A DNA stretch of 64,000 nt from a virus. Positions within the stretch are counted from its first letter, which is position 1. Every line of letters starts with the position of its first letter. Location of the stretch: positions 21,201-85,200 of IMG/VR virus record IMGVR_UViG_3300044591_001745. The stretch is one strand, 5' to 3'. Below the pieces are notes generated by a model. It was not told the DNA's origin and made no database searches. It saw only the letters and a list, made by a program, of their open reading frames with translations. Shown here piece after piece: positions 45,580-53,395 of the stretch. A program made the translations under genes and the position numbers.

Positions 45580-47199
45580 TTATGGTGTACCGCCGTCTAT
45601 AATAAAATATGCAAGGTTTATAGTGGGTGTTGTGGTACTGCTTCCATATAATATCTTTGTACTAGGATTGTAATTAAGATCAGGAGCTACTAATGCGGCT
45701 TGATTACCTCCAGTACCTCCAACGAATGTTGGATAATGTGTACTATTACTACTTCCAGTAGTAACAGCAATATTATTAGCATTTGTGGCAGTTGTAGCAG
45801 TTGTGGCTGTACTAGCATTGCCATTTAATGTTCCAACAAATGTAGTAGACGTTACGCTACTAAGACCTGTGATTGTTGTTGTAGCGGCTGCTCCTAGTGT
45901 TATTGCTGTAGAACCAATGGTAACAGAGCTATTAACTAGTTGACTATTATCAACACCACCAGCCTTAATACTAACAGCACCAGAAGTTACACTAAAGTCA
46001 CCACTATTAAAACTAGCAATGCCTTTGGATGATGTCGTAGCATCCGGAATACTGCTAGAAGTAACCCCTGTTACTCTTCCATAAGAATCTGTACTTACTG
46101 TTGTAACATAACCAGAACCGCTATCTGTGCGAGTAACAGTTGCCAAGTCAATATTATCAGCATTTACTACTATTCTTGCAGTACTCGCGGTTCCTACATC
46201 TACAGTATTTCCGGTCTTGGTTAAACCACTACCAGCAGTAATCTGACCAGCACCACTAAATTGAGCAAAAGCTAAACTCGTTGTTCCTAAAGTTATGGTA
46301 TCATTGGTTGTGAGAACCCAGCCGCTATCTGCATTTGCTGTACCTTCTGCAACGAAGGTAAACATTCCAGCGGTTACCTCGGCGTTGCTATCAGCATCTG
46401 TTGCTCTAGTCCAGGCTCCAGCAGCAACAACATAGATACCATTTTGACTGGCTGTGCTTTGATCTTTAACTAATACTCTGTCTCCAGCAATAACGCTTAC
46501 ACCGTCAATTGTTTGCGTACCAGATAATGTAATATTAGCTGTGGTAGCGACCCTGACGCTTTGTTTAACGTCTAAACCACTACGAGCAGCATCAACATAG
46601 CTCTTACTAGCCGCATCTGTATCATTTGTAGGAGTACCTAAATTAGTAATTTTATAGCCATTCAACGATACATCTGCCGTAGGAACAGCCATCTGATCCA
46701 AGCGGTTTGTTCTGACAGCAGTATTAAAATCATTAATATTACTTGCAACTAATCCGCTTCCACTAACTGTAACATCTCCGGTTACTGTCAAAGTACCGCT
46801 AACTGTTGGACTGTTAGAGAAAAGAACGGCGCCTGTTCCTGTCTCGTCTGTAACTAGCGTGCTCAGATTTGTGCTATTTGGAGTTAATAGAAAGTTTCTA
46901 GCATTAGTACTGAGATCTGTAATATCTGATAATTGAATTGTAGGATCACTTAAACTGATAGTAAGGGTACTTCCATTAGTTCCTGTACTAACTGAAATTC
47001 CGCTTCCTGCTACAAAGCTAGTGGGCAGCACAGCAGCGTATGATAAACTGCTCCATGCTGTTGAGCCATCACCAATCTTAAAACGACCTGTGTCTGTCTC
47101 ATAACCTATTTCACCAGCATATAATATTTGACTTGTCCATTGATTTGCTCCGGCAGCAGCTGTACCTCTGCGCACTTGAATTCTTGTTTGAACTGGCAT
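45580..47199 (-). CDS. Fibre protein with Mtd-like N terminus (539 aa)
   Basis: Residues 1-50 (TRIQVRRGTAAAGANQWTSQ, GEIGYETDTGRFKIGDGSTA) are a canonical Mtd-like attachment domain. A stalk follows. Residues about 200-310 hold the module LDVKQSVRVATTANITLSGT...GDRVLVKDQSTASQNGIYVV, widespread in phage fibres. The rest is Ser/Thr/Gly-rich beta repeats with a TATTATTATNANN stretch. The C terminus is beta-rich. AGAAAGG lies 7 bases before the ATG. It is a receptor-binding or decorative fibre next to another fibre that shares the N-terminal domain, so the two may compete for or share an attachment site. Confidence 0.85.
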   Translation of the reverse strand: MPVQTRIQVRRGTAAAGANQWTSQILYAGEIGYETDTGRFKIGDGSTAWSSLSYAAVLPTSFVAGSGISVSTGTNGSTLTISLSDPTIQLSDITDLSTNARNFLLTPNSTNLSTLVTDETGTGAVLFSNSPTVSGTLTVTGDVTVSGSGLVASNINDFNTAVRTNRLDQMAVPTADVSLNGYKITNLGTPTNDTDAASKSYVDAARSGLDVKQSVRVATTANITLSGTQTIDGVSVIAGDRVLVKDQSTASQNGIYVVAAGAWTRATDADSNAEVTAGMFTFVAEGTANADSGWVLTTNDTITLGTTSLAFAQFSGAGQITAGSGLTKTGNTVDVGTASTARIVVNADNIDLATVTRTDSGSGYVTTVSTDSYGRVTGVTSSSIPDATTSSKGIASFNSGDFSVTSGAVSIKAGGVDNSQLVNSSVTIGSTAITLGAAATTTITGLSSVTSTTFVGTLNGNASTATTATTATNANNIAVTTGSSNSTHYPTFVGGTGGNQAALVAPDLNYNPSTKILYGSSTTTPTINLAYFIIDGGTP

Positions 47200-47233
47200 G
47201 GTAATACCTTTCTTAAAATGTAATAAGTGTTAG

Positions 47234-47548
47234 TTATGGTGATCCGCAATCAAATTCATAATTATCTAAATAATCATCTAAATCAGAAATGTTTGCGGCA
47301 TCGATCTCTATATTTGCCAAGTATTGAGCCAAACCATCTATCCTGCTAACATCCAAATTCCCTACAATCTTACTCATAGGAATATCGTCTGGCAAATCGC
47401 TTGCCAAAATCTTTTCAGTATTAACTATTTCAACATTAACAATATCAAATTTTTCAATTTCAACATTATTGGTTATAGTTCCAAAAGAAGTTTCAAGCTC
47501 TAAATAGTTAACGGTTGGTTCTAAAATTTCCAATATAAAGTTACTCAT
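47234..47548 (-). CDS. Small acidic cassette protein, unknown (104 aa)
   Basis: A 104-residue acidic protein with repeated beta-prone segments (ITNNVEIEKFDIVNVEIVNT) and a C-terminal ...LPDDIPMSKIVGNLDVSRID segment of the kind found in fibre attachment regions. There is no decisive family. It lies 3 bases after its upstream neighbour and 34 bases before the fibre gene, so it is probably co-expressed with them. It could be an adaptor between the small N-terminal-domain protein and the fibre. Confidence 0.68.
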   Translation of the reverse strand: MSNFILEILEPTVNYLELETSFGTITNNVEIEKFDIVNVEIVNTEKILASDLPDDIPMSKIVGNLDVSRIDGLAQYLANIEIDAANISDLDDYLDNYEFDCGSP

Positions 47549-47551
47549 ACT

Positions 47552-47950
47552 TTAGCATTCCAATACTTGTGAAGCCTGACTGAATCGTTTAACAATATTT
47601 ATTGTTCCATACAATAATCTTGTTGTGTATTTGCCACCACCAGCATATAAATCATCTGGACTTTGTAGCTCCAAGTCGTATTTTGCATTAGTAAATGTAA
47701 ATGTATTAGTTGTGCCAGCTGGTATCATTAAAGTTAATTTACCAGCAACAGCATCTATGGTAAACTTATATACACTATAATCAGTATTCGATGATAAAAA
47801 AACCTGAGTGACATTACTATTGGTTTTCCAGGTTAATCGAGCACACCAGTCTGTCAAGTCTATTGGGTTACCATTCTGATCCTTATATATTAAAGATAGT
47901 TTAAAAGAAGATCCTTGTTCTATACTGAAATCATATTTACTAGCAGCCAT
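47552..47950 (-). CDS. Stand-alone copy of a virion attachment domain (132 aa)
   Basis: The whole 132-residue protein (MAASKYDFSIEQGSSFKLSL, then PIDLTDWCARL and YDLELQSPDDLYAGGGKYTT) aligns with the first 125 residues of the P-domain protein at 33933-35363 (MAATEYNFAIEQGTIFAIDF, YELEVTSPDLFYTGGS). This suggests a structural base or attachment domain that exists both alone and fused to a cargo domain. It is the first gene after the capsid operon terminator and has its own candidate promoter element at 47990-48004. Confidence 0.78.
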   Translation of the reverse strand: MAASKYDFSIEQGSSFKLSLIYKDQNGNPIDLTDWCARLTWKTNSNVTQVFLSSNTDYSVYKFTIDAVAGKLTLMIPAGTTNTFTFTNAKYDLELQSPDDLYAGGGKYTTRLLYGTINIVKRFSQASQVLEC

Positions 47951-47989
47951 ATGTTGACCCTATTTGTTGTTATAATAGAGAGTTGCTAT

Positions 47990-48004
47990 GAAGATATACA
48001 CTAA
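47990..48004 (-). promoter_or_regulatory. Candidate late promoter element (TTAGTGTATATCTTC)
   Basis: RGTGTAY element placed after the capsid operon terminator and 40 bases before the first gene of the adhesin cassette (start 47950). This is where a new promoter would be needed. Confidence 0.42.
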
Positions 48005-48046
48005 ATGTGTAATACATGCAGCAAAACCATGAGTATATGAGGTATA

Positions 48047-48079
48047 CAAAAGAAAAGAGCCACCCGTTAGGATGGCTCT
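48047..48079 (-). terminator. Strong intrinsic terminator after major capsid gene
   Basis: On the minus strand a 10-bp stem (AGAGCCATCC with GGGTGGCTCT, one T-G pair) and a 4-base TAAC loop are followed by TTTTCTTTTG. It begins about 30 bases after the capsid stop codon. It ends the portal-protease-capsid operon. Confidence 0.88.
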
Positions 48080-48109
48080 AGTCTTTCGCAATTATCGATT
48101 ACTTAACTC

Positions 48110-49120
48110 TCAGAGAGAGCCAATGAGAACTCTACGATTGTCTAGAACGGCAAAGCCTTGTTCGCCCCATCCGTAGAAGCCTGCTCTCTTCTGACGATGT
48201 AGTGTATCGTCTTCGAAGATTTGAACTTCTTCGCGAACTGGCATTATGAAACTATCTCTCTTACGCATATCTAGACCAACAACAATTTCAGCATCACCCG
48301 ATGGCACAGAGCCATTGAGAACATTTTCAAAGAACAATTGGTATTCTTGACCTTCGCCAAGTTCGTCAAGGTCATGTAGATTGATACCAAATACTCTGTT
48401 AAGAGTACCATCGGCAGCTGTATAGATTTCTCTACGAGTTACCTCGTCAACCTGATCGATACCCCAATTGCGAATGTCTTCCATGGACTCTGGAGAGACA
48501 TAAAGATCTGTCAATTGACCGCGATTGTTACTTGCACTGTTACCACCGCCATTACGACGCATAACAGTCTTCATCAAGCTTACCAATCTCTTGGTGAATT
48601 GACCACCGCTAGCATCGCTGTCAAATACAACGATATTGCGGTCAACACCAGCGGCTAGAAGTGTATGCCAGCCATCATCGTTAAGCTTCTTAACGAATTG
48701 GCCTTCGAGCACTTCCATAGCACGACCAACAACGTCCCAGCGAGCATCTCTGGCATACTTTAATAGCCAATCGATACTAGCTCCGACGTCGTAGGTTGGT
48801 ACCATGACGTAATCGCTCTCAATGTGACGTTCTGGAACATATCCATGATTAGGAATGGTATATGCCACGAAGTCTTTTTCTGTGCCTGGAGCAAGAAAGT
48901 CAAGGGGAAATTCTGGAGTAGCGCCTTGAGCCAAACGAATTGGTTCGAAGATGCCGTCTAGAATATCACCACTCATGATACCTTGACGAAGTGGTAGCTC
49001 TAAAGCTTTAGCAAATTCAGCATTTGCAGCCAGAGCTGTTTCACGGTTCATAGAACCAGAACGAACCAAAAGATCGGTTAGCTCCGGTGTGGGTTGAAAA
49101 GCTTTACTGTTACCTGTCAT
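48110..49120 (-). CDS. Major capsid protein (HK97-fold)
   Basis: A 336-residue protein in the canonical place: portal, protease/scaffold, decoration, capsid. It has an N-terminal helical arm, an acidic helix region (WDVVGRAMEVLEGQFVKKLN), the segment TDLYVSPESMEDIRNWGIDQ (LYVSPE being frequent in HK97-type capsid proteins), and a C-terminal beta region (RDSFIMPVREEVQIFEDDTL, RAGFYGWGEQGFAVLDNRRV). AAGGAG lies 6 bases before the ATG and a strong terminator follows the gene. Codon and ribosome-site quality fit a highly expressed protein. No separate cleaved delta domain is evident at the N terminus. Confidence 0.88.
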   Translation of the reverse strand: MTGNSKAFQPTPELTDLLVRSGSMNRETALAANAEFAKALELPLRQGIMSGDILDGIFEPIRLAQGATPEFPLDFLAPGTEKDFVAYTIPNHGYVPERHIESDYVMVPTYDVGASIDWLLKYARDARWDVVGRAMEVLEGQFVKKLNDDGWHTLLAAGVDRNIVVFDSDASGGQFTKRLVSLMKTVMRRNGGGNSASNNRGQLTDLYVSPESMEDIRNWGIDQVDEVTRREIYTAADGTLNRVFGINLHDLDELGEGQEYQLFFENVLNGSVPSGDAEIVVGLDMRKRDSFIMPVREEVQIFEDDTLHRQKRAGFYGWGEQGFAVLDNRRVLIGSL

Positions 49121-49143
49121 GGTTTTTCTCCTTGAGATTTAAA

Positions 49144-49596
49144 TTATAGGTTAACTGATACTTTAGCGTAGCCGTCGGCATCTTTTGCGCTCAAAAATTG
49201 ACCAATTTTAACTGCACTACTGGCAGAACTGGTTCCAATTAAACCGTTAGCACCAACGTAAGCATCGACGCCAGCGGATGGGGTAGCACCAGAAACAATC
49301 TTGTTGGTTGTTACCTGACCTTGACGGAGTAAAGTTACCTTGCCGCCCTTTTGAACTTCGTCACGATACCAATTGATGTGCTGACGAGTTAGATCAAGGT
49401 CAACAACATCGTTAAGTAGAATGCCTACAGGCTTGCCAGAAACGGCAGTAGCGTATTCTACAACAGCGTTGGCATCGTCCATCGACACGCCACTACCTGC
49501 TGTAACAACACAAACTACACCGCCTCTTTCAGCCACGGAATTCATGAAGAAAGATACGTCTGTTAGTAATTCGATACGATCTGGTTTAAGAGCCAT
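49144..49596 (-). CDS. Head decoration/capsid accessory protein
   Basis: A 150-residue protein (MALKPDRIELLTDVSFFMNS, GGVVCVVTAGSGVSMDDANA, Ala/Ser/Gly-rich C terminus). It lies between the protease/scaffold and capsid genes, the usual slot for head decoration or stabilisation proteins. GGGAG is positioned before the ATG. There are no catalytic motifs. The beta-barrel character with a Val/Gly/Ala-rich core fits a trimeric decoration protein. The name is inferred from position and size. Confidence 0.72.
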   Translation of the reverse strand: MALKPDRIELLTDVSFFMNSVAERGGVVCVVTAGSGVSMDDANAVVEYATAVSGKPVGILLNDVVDLDLTRQHINWYRDEVQKGGKVTLLRQGQVTTNKIVSGATPSAGVDAYVGANGLIGTSSASSAVKIGQFLSAKDADGYAKVSVNL

Positions 49597-49598
49597 GT

Positions 49599-50327
49599 TT
49601 ATTCTCCCTTATTGAGTGTTTTACCTAATCTATTATAAACAAATTCTACTAGAGCTGAACGAGTTGATTCAATTGCTGCGTCGGTTTCTTGACCGCCAAC
49701 ACTTAGATCAACTGTTTCTTCTGTTTCAACACTATCTAGAACTGTTTCATCAATAGTGGTTGCTTCAGAAGCCTTTTTCTTGGCTAACATTTCTTCGTCT
49801 TTCTTATCTTCTTCCATCTTCTCTGCTTTGCGCTTTGACATAGCAGCAATGAGTGAAGATAGACCACTGAAAGTCGAATCATCCAAAGCTTCAAATTGAT
49901 CAGCTGTGGAGAGAGCGAGTTCTTGCTCAAGGCCGTTTTCCATTAACTCAGCAACCCTTTTCATCTTCTTTTCTTTCTTGAGCATATCTTCTTCTTTGGC
50001 CTTGTAACCAGCTAAAGTTTCGGTTAATGCTGAAAGTTCGGCTTGCATCTGACTTAGGGCTTCTTCTTTAGCCTTGATAAGTTCTTCTGTTTCAGCAGCC
50101 TTATTGGCTAGAGTCTCATCAAACTCAGCCTTCATCTTTTTCATCTCGTCATCTTTTTCTTCTAATTCTTTATCTTTGTTCTTGACGGCTGCTTCGAGAG
50201 TGATTGTTTTGTTTTGAAGCTCAGTAGCTAAAGAGTAGGCTTCTTTTACTGTGTCAGCACAACCGGCCGATACAGATTCTACCTTGTCTTTTAGCTCGGC
50301 TACTTCTTTTTCTAAGTCTACGCTCAT
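49599..50327 (-). CDS. Nested scaffolding protein (internal start, 242 aa)
   Basis: Within the protease gene the ATG at 50327 (MSVDLEKEVAELKDKVESVS) is preceded by GGAG with a 9-base spacer (GGAGAATAATACAATG). The product would be just the coiled coil, about residues 5-170, plus an acidic tail, with no protease domain. This copies the lambda C/Nu3 arrangement, where scaffold is made from an in-frame internal start. The sequence shows the start and signal. That it is used is an inference. Confidence 0.6.
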   Translation of the reverse strand: MSVDLEKEVAELKDKVESVSAGCADTVKEAYSLATELQNKTITLEAAVKNKDKELEEKDDEMKKMKAEFDETLANKAAETEELIKAKEEALSQMQAELSALTETLAGYKAKEEDMLKKEKKMKRVAELMENGLEQELALSTADQFEALDDSTFSGLSSLIAAMSKRKAEKMEEDKKDEEMLAKKKASEATTIDETVLDSVETEETVDLSVGGQETDAAIESTRSALVEFVYNRLGKTLNKGE

Positions 50328-51143
50328 TGTATTATTCTCCGTATTAGAGTTAAACTGATTATTAGATACACCCAAATTAGCAAAAATGCTATTTTTTTTA
50401 TTGAATAAATTATCAAGATTGAAAATTATACTATCGGGATTAGCTGGTTTGTCAACAAAACCCTTACCAGAAAAAGTAATATTTCTTAATACTCTTCCTA
50501 TTTTATAGTTTTCATGTTGACCCATACCGCCATATGCTCTAAGATGTTTTGTTAAATAAGCAGTGCTTTCATTTCTTGGCAAAACAGAATAACTACCAGT
50601 ACTAATATCTAATAAACCATAATCAAATCCCTTAAAAAAGCACTCCATACTAACATACTTTTTACCGTCTTTAATTTCACTAATAAGTTTTTCTGCTCTA
50701 TCTCTAAGATCGTTACTAGTATAAGCCCTATAAATTACTGAGCCTGTTAAGATATGATATTTATCTGGTAGATTATCTATTGGAGTATTTTCGTCAATTA
50801 AAATACCATCTTCTGTTATAGGCCAGTTTGATGTAATGTGGCCTATTATTACGCTCTCATCATGCTCTAGATTAGTTGGTTTGTCTTCTGGAGTATTCTT
50901 AGCGCTCCATACTTCTGCTTTATCAAATATATCATCATTTTTATTCCAAGACGTACTTACTAAAATAGATTGTACATAATATAAGTCTTCATCTTTATAT
51001 GAGGCTAAGCTTTGTAAAGTTTTAGCTACAGAATGTCCATAATCACTATCGCAAGGTTGAATATGGGATGCATATGAGATTGATGCAGTAGATTGTAGTA
51101 CGGCTTCTAATCCATCCTCTTTCTCATAGTTAAATATGTGCAT
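49599..51143 (-). CDS. Prohead maturation protease fused to scaffold (514 aa)
   Basis: Residues 1-240 resemble phage capsid maturation proteases: NLEHDESVIIGHITSNWPIT (His94 and His102) and KKYVSMECFF (Ser165), consistent with a serine protease His/Ser arrangement. Residues 275-440 are a long Lys/Glu coiled coil (ELEEKDDEMKKMKAEFDETL and so on) followed by an acidic Thr-rich tail, the usual form of an internal scaffold. An in-frame internal start at Met273 has its own ribosome site, which suggests a separate scaffold product. It lies 5 bases after portal and 2 bases before the decoration gene. Confidence 0.84.
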   Translation of the reverse strand: MHIFNYEKEDGLEAVLQSTASISYASHIQPCDSDYGHSVAKTLQSLASYKDEDLYYVQSILVSTSWNKNDDIFDKAEVWSAKNTPEDKPTNLEHDESVIIGHITSNWPITEDGILIDENTPIDNLPDKYHILTGSVIYRAYTSNDLRDRAEKLISEIKDGKKYVSMECFFKGFDYGLLDISTGSYSVLPRNESTAYLTKHLRAYGGMGQHENYKIGRVLRNITFSGKGFVDKPANPDSIIFNLDNLFNKKNSIFANLGVSNNQFNSNTENNTMSVDLEKEVAELKDKVESVSAGCADTVKEAYSLATELQNKTITLEAAVKNKDKELEEKDDEMKKMKAEFDETLANKAAETEELIKAKEEALSQMQAELSALTETLAGYKAKEEDMLKKEKKMKRVAELMENGLEQELALSTADQFEALDDSTFSGLSSLIAAMSKRKAEKMEEDKKDEEMLAKKKASEATTIDETVLDSVETEETVDLSVGGQETDAAIESTRSALVEFVYNRLGKTLNKGE

Positions 51144-51148
51144 AATAT

Positions 51149-53344
51149 TTAGCTTTCTTGTGAATATATGTGAATGTAATATGCCGCTTTGGCTTGCTTT
51201 AGTTCTTCTACTGTTAATTGTTTATTTAACTCAGAACTTAGACTTTTAAGCCATATATTATACCCCATAACTAAATTTTTAGTCGTTTTTTCGTCAATTT
51301 CGGCTAACTTAGATATGATTATTTCTTCGGATAAGTTTGAAAAAGGGGTCAAGCTAAAAAGAACTTTATTTTTAAATGTATCTACTTCTTCATATTCTTT
51401 ATTAGACAATGATCTTAAATTTTTCTTTTGATAAAAATCAAGAAGAATCGGATTTAAGCAGGAATTTATTTTCTCTTGAGCGTCATTAATCCACATCATC
51501 AATTTGGCGCCGGTCTGCGGGGAAAATTCTTTTTCTTTTCTCTGTTCGGTATCTTTAGAATTTTTAGGCCTTCCTTGCTGTGGTTGCCCTGGCAAAGATT
51601 CCGGCTTCTTTGCCAACTGCGTTGGGCTTTTCTGAGGAGTCTGCGCTTGCTTAGAATCCATAGCTGCCTGCTCTCCGGGTTTCTTTTTCTGTAAATCCAA
51701 ACCGACTTGACTTGGAGCCACAATACCAGATTGTAATGCTATTTTCTTTAAAGCATTTTCTATTTGCGGATCATGCCACGGTCCTGCCTTGTTAACCATA
51801 CGTTCATTATTCCTGTCTCTACTCTCTCTATTTAGTCTATATCTTTCCATGTCTGGATCCATACCAAAACGAGTTTGTAATAATTCGTCACTAATAAGAT
51901 TCCTGTCTACCAACTGGATAAGTAGTGCTTTCTCTGCATCTTCATTACTTAAATCCATTCTATCAAATTCAATTTTTGCTGGATATCTAAAACCCATTGA
52001 TTTCTGAACAGCAGCAATTTCTTTTTCCCAAAATTCTACTAATATATCTCTTCCATATTGTAGTCTTTGAGTTAATGTTTTCAGACTTATAAAGTTATTG
52101 GTCGTTCCCGCAGCACCATACGTTCCAGTAAGCGTAGGTGGAATCCCTAAGCCTGCGTATACAGCATTCAAATGAGGAATATATTTACCTTCTCCTAAAA
52201 ATTGATGAACGTTAGTATTGCTCTCTATCAATTCTAAGTCTGGACCCCATACTAGATCCATTGTTCCGCCACCGACGTTGTTTCCTAATATCTGAGATAG
52301 CTTTGCTGCGGCAGCCTTTGTTGGAGAAATTTTATGTTCTAAACTTCCAAGTTTAAAAATACGAATATTTGAAATGGCTCCGTCTAGCGCTGACATATCA
52401 GCTAATTTTAACTTTTCAATTACTGTGATATCATCCATGATAGCATAAATCATGGGATAAGCCCATGTTTGCCAATCGTCTTTCTTATAATGAAAAACTA
52501 ATATCTTAGTAGGATCTAAAGGGTATGGTTTTTTGGTTTTAGCTGCTTCAATAATTTGTTGTGGTAATTTAGAAACTATCTCTACCTCATTTGGATTTTT
52601 AGGGCTATTGATAGTTTTTCTAAGATTTGCTGGTAATACTAATTCATATCTTTTATCTGCCACAAAAGAAGATAGTTGACCTGCCGATACCTCTACAAAT
52701 ACTGGATCAAGAAAAGTATATCTCCAAGGTATTTCTCTTTTTTCTAGCATGGCATCTTCTAAGTCATTAAGAACTATATCAGGAGCAGCTATTGCTTTGT
52801 ATAGCTTGTCTGCAACTTTCAAGCTAAGCTTAGCTGTTTGTTTATTAATTACTACATTCCCTGTTTTATATAGATTGTTTAAGAACCTTTCACTACGGTC
52901 CTTGCCCCTTACTCTTTTAAACCACTGCCTATAAAATCTTTCTATTCTTTTATTTTTATGAACTAGACGAATTCCTTGAGCTGCAAAATCTCCCATGAGA
53001 TCAATAACATTTTTTACTAATCCTACTCTTTGATAGATATCATCAGCGCGTCTTAGGATAGCTTTGATTTTTGTAGGAACAGCTTCTTCTGGTCTAAAGT
53101 AATCGTAATCACCACGAGTTAAACCGGGACGACCAGAGGTATTTGGAGCTAAATTAGAATAGTCAAAACCATAGCGTCTGCTGGCTTGTGCTTGTTGAAT
53201 ACCAATAAATTCTTCTAAATTTCCTGATGTTTCATTAAGGGCTTTTTGGCGACTTTCTGCATCGTCACCCCATGTAACGTATGCTGGCATATCGGCTAAT
53301 TCTGCATTTTGGATAGCTTCGCTCTTTGGGTATTTTTTGGCCAT
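51149..53344 (-). CDS. Portal protein (731 aa)
   Basis: It fits phage portals by position between TerL and the protease, by length and by segments: NVIDLMGDFAAQGIRLVHKN in the wing, PTKILVFHYKKDDWQTWAYP, and the stem-clip part GEGKYIPHLNAVYAGLGIPP...LTGTYGAAGTTNNFISLKTL, then LQYGRDILVEFWEKEIAAVQ. A long Gln/Lys/Pro-rich linker (about 560-625) precedes a helical C-terminal extension (about 640-731) that may face the capsid interior. A GGTGTACTAATCA element lies 37 bases upstream; no strong ribosome site is visible. Confidence 0.88.
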   Translation of the reverse strand: MAKKYPKSEAIQNAELADMPAYVTWGDDAESRQKALNETSGNLEEFIGIQQAQASRRYGFDYSNLAPNTSGRPGLTRGDYDYFRPEEAVPTKIKAILRRADDIYQRVGLVKNVIDLMGDFAAQGIRLVHKNKRIERFYRQWFKRVRGKDRSERFLNNLYKTGNVVINKQTAKLSLKVADKLYKAIAAPDIVLNDLEDAMLEKREIPWRYTFLDPVFVEVSAGQLSSFVADKRYELVLPANLRKTINSPKNPNEVEIVSKLPQQIIEAAKTKKPYPLDPTKILVFHYKKDDWQTWAYPMIYAIMDDITVIEKLKLADMSALDGAISNIRIFKLGSLEHKISPTKAAAAKLSQILGNNVGGGTMDLVWGPDLELIESNTNVHQFLGEGKYIPHLNAVYAGLGIPPTLTGTYGAAGTTNNFISLKTLTQRLQYGRDILVEFWEKEIAAVQKSMGFRYPAKIEFDRMDLSNEDAEKALLIQLVDRNLISDELLQTRFGMDPDMERYRLNRESRDRNNERMVNKAGPWHDPQIENALKKIALQSGIVAPSQVGLDLQKKKPGEQAAMDSKQAQTPQKSPTQLAKKPESLPGQPQQGRPKNSKDTEQRKEKEFSPQTGAKLMMWINDAQEKINSCLNPILLDFYQKKNLRSLSNKEYEEVDTFKNKVLFSLTPFSNLSEEIIISKLAEIDEKTTKNLVMGYNIWLKSLSSELNKQLTVEELKQAKAAYYIHIYSQES

Positions 53345-53380
53345 ATTAATAATACAATTGTAATGGGAATGGAAAACTAT

Positions 53381-53393
53381 TGATTAGTACACC
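53381..53393 (-). promoter_or_regulatory. Candidate late promoter element (GGTGTACTAATCA)
   Basis: RGTGTAY element in the 51-base gap between the TerL stop and the portal start, 37 bases before the ATG at 53344. It would start the head operon that ends at the terminator after the capsid gene. Confidence 0.42.
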
Positions 53394-53395
53394 TA

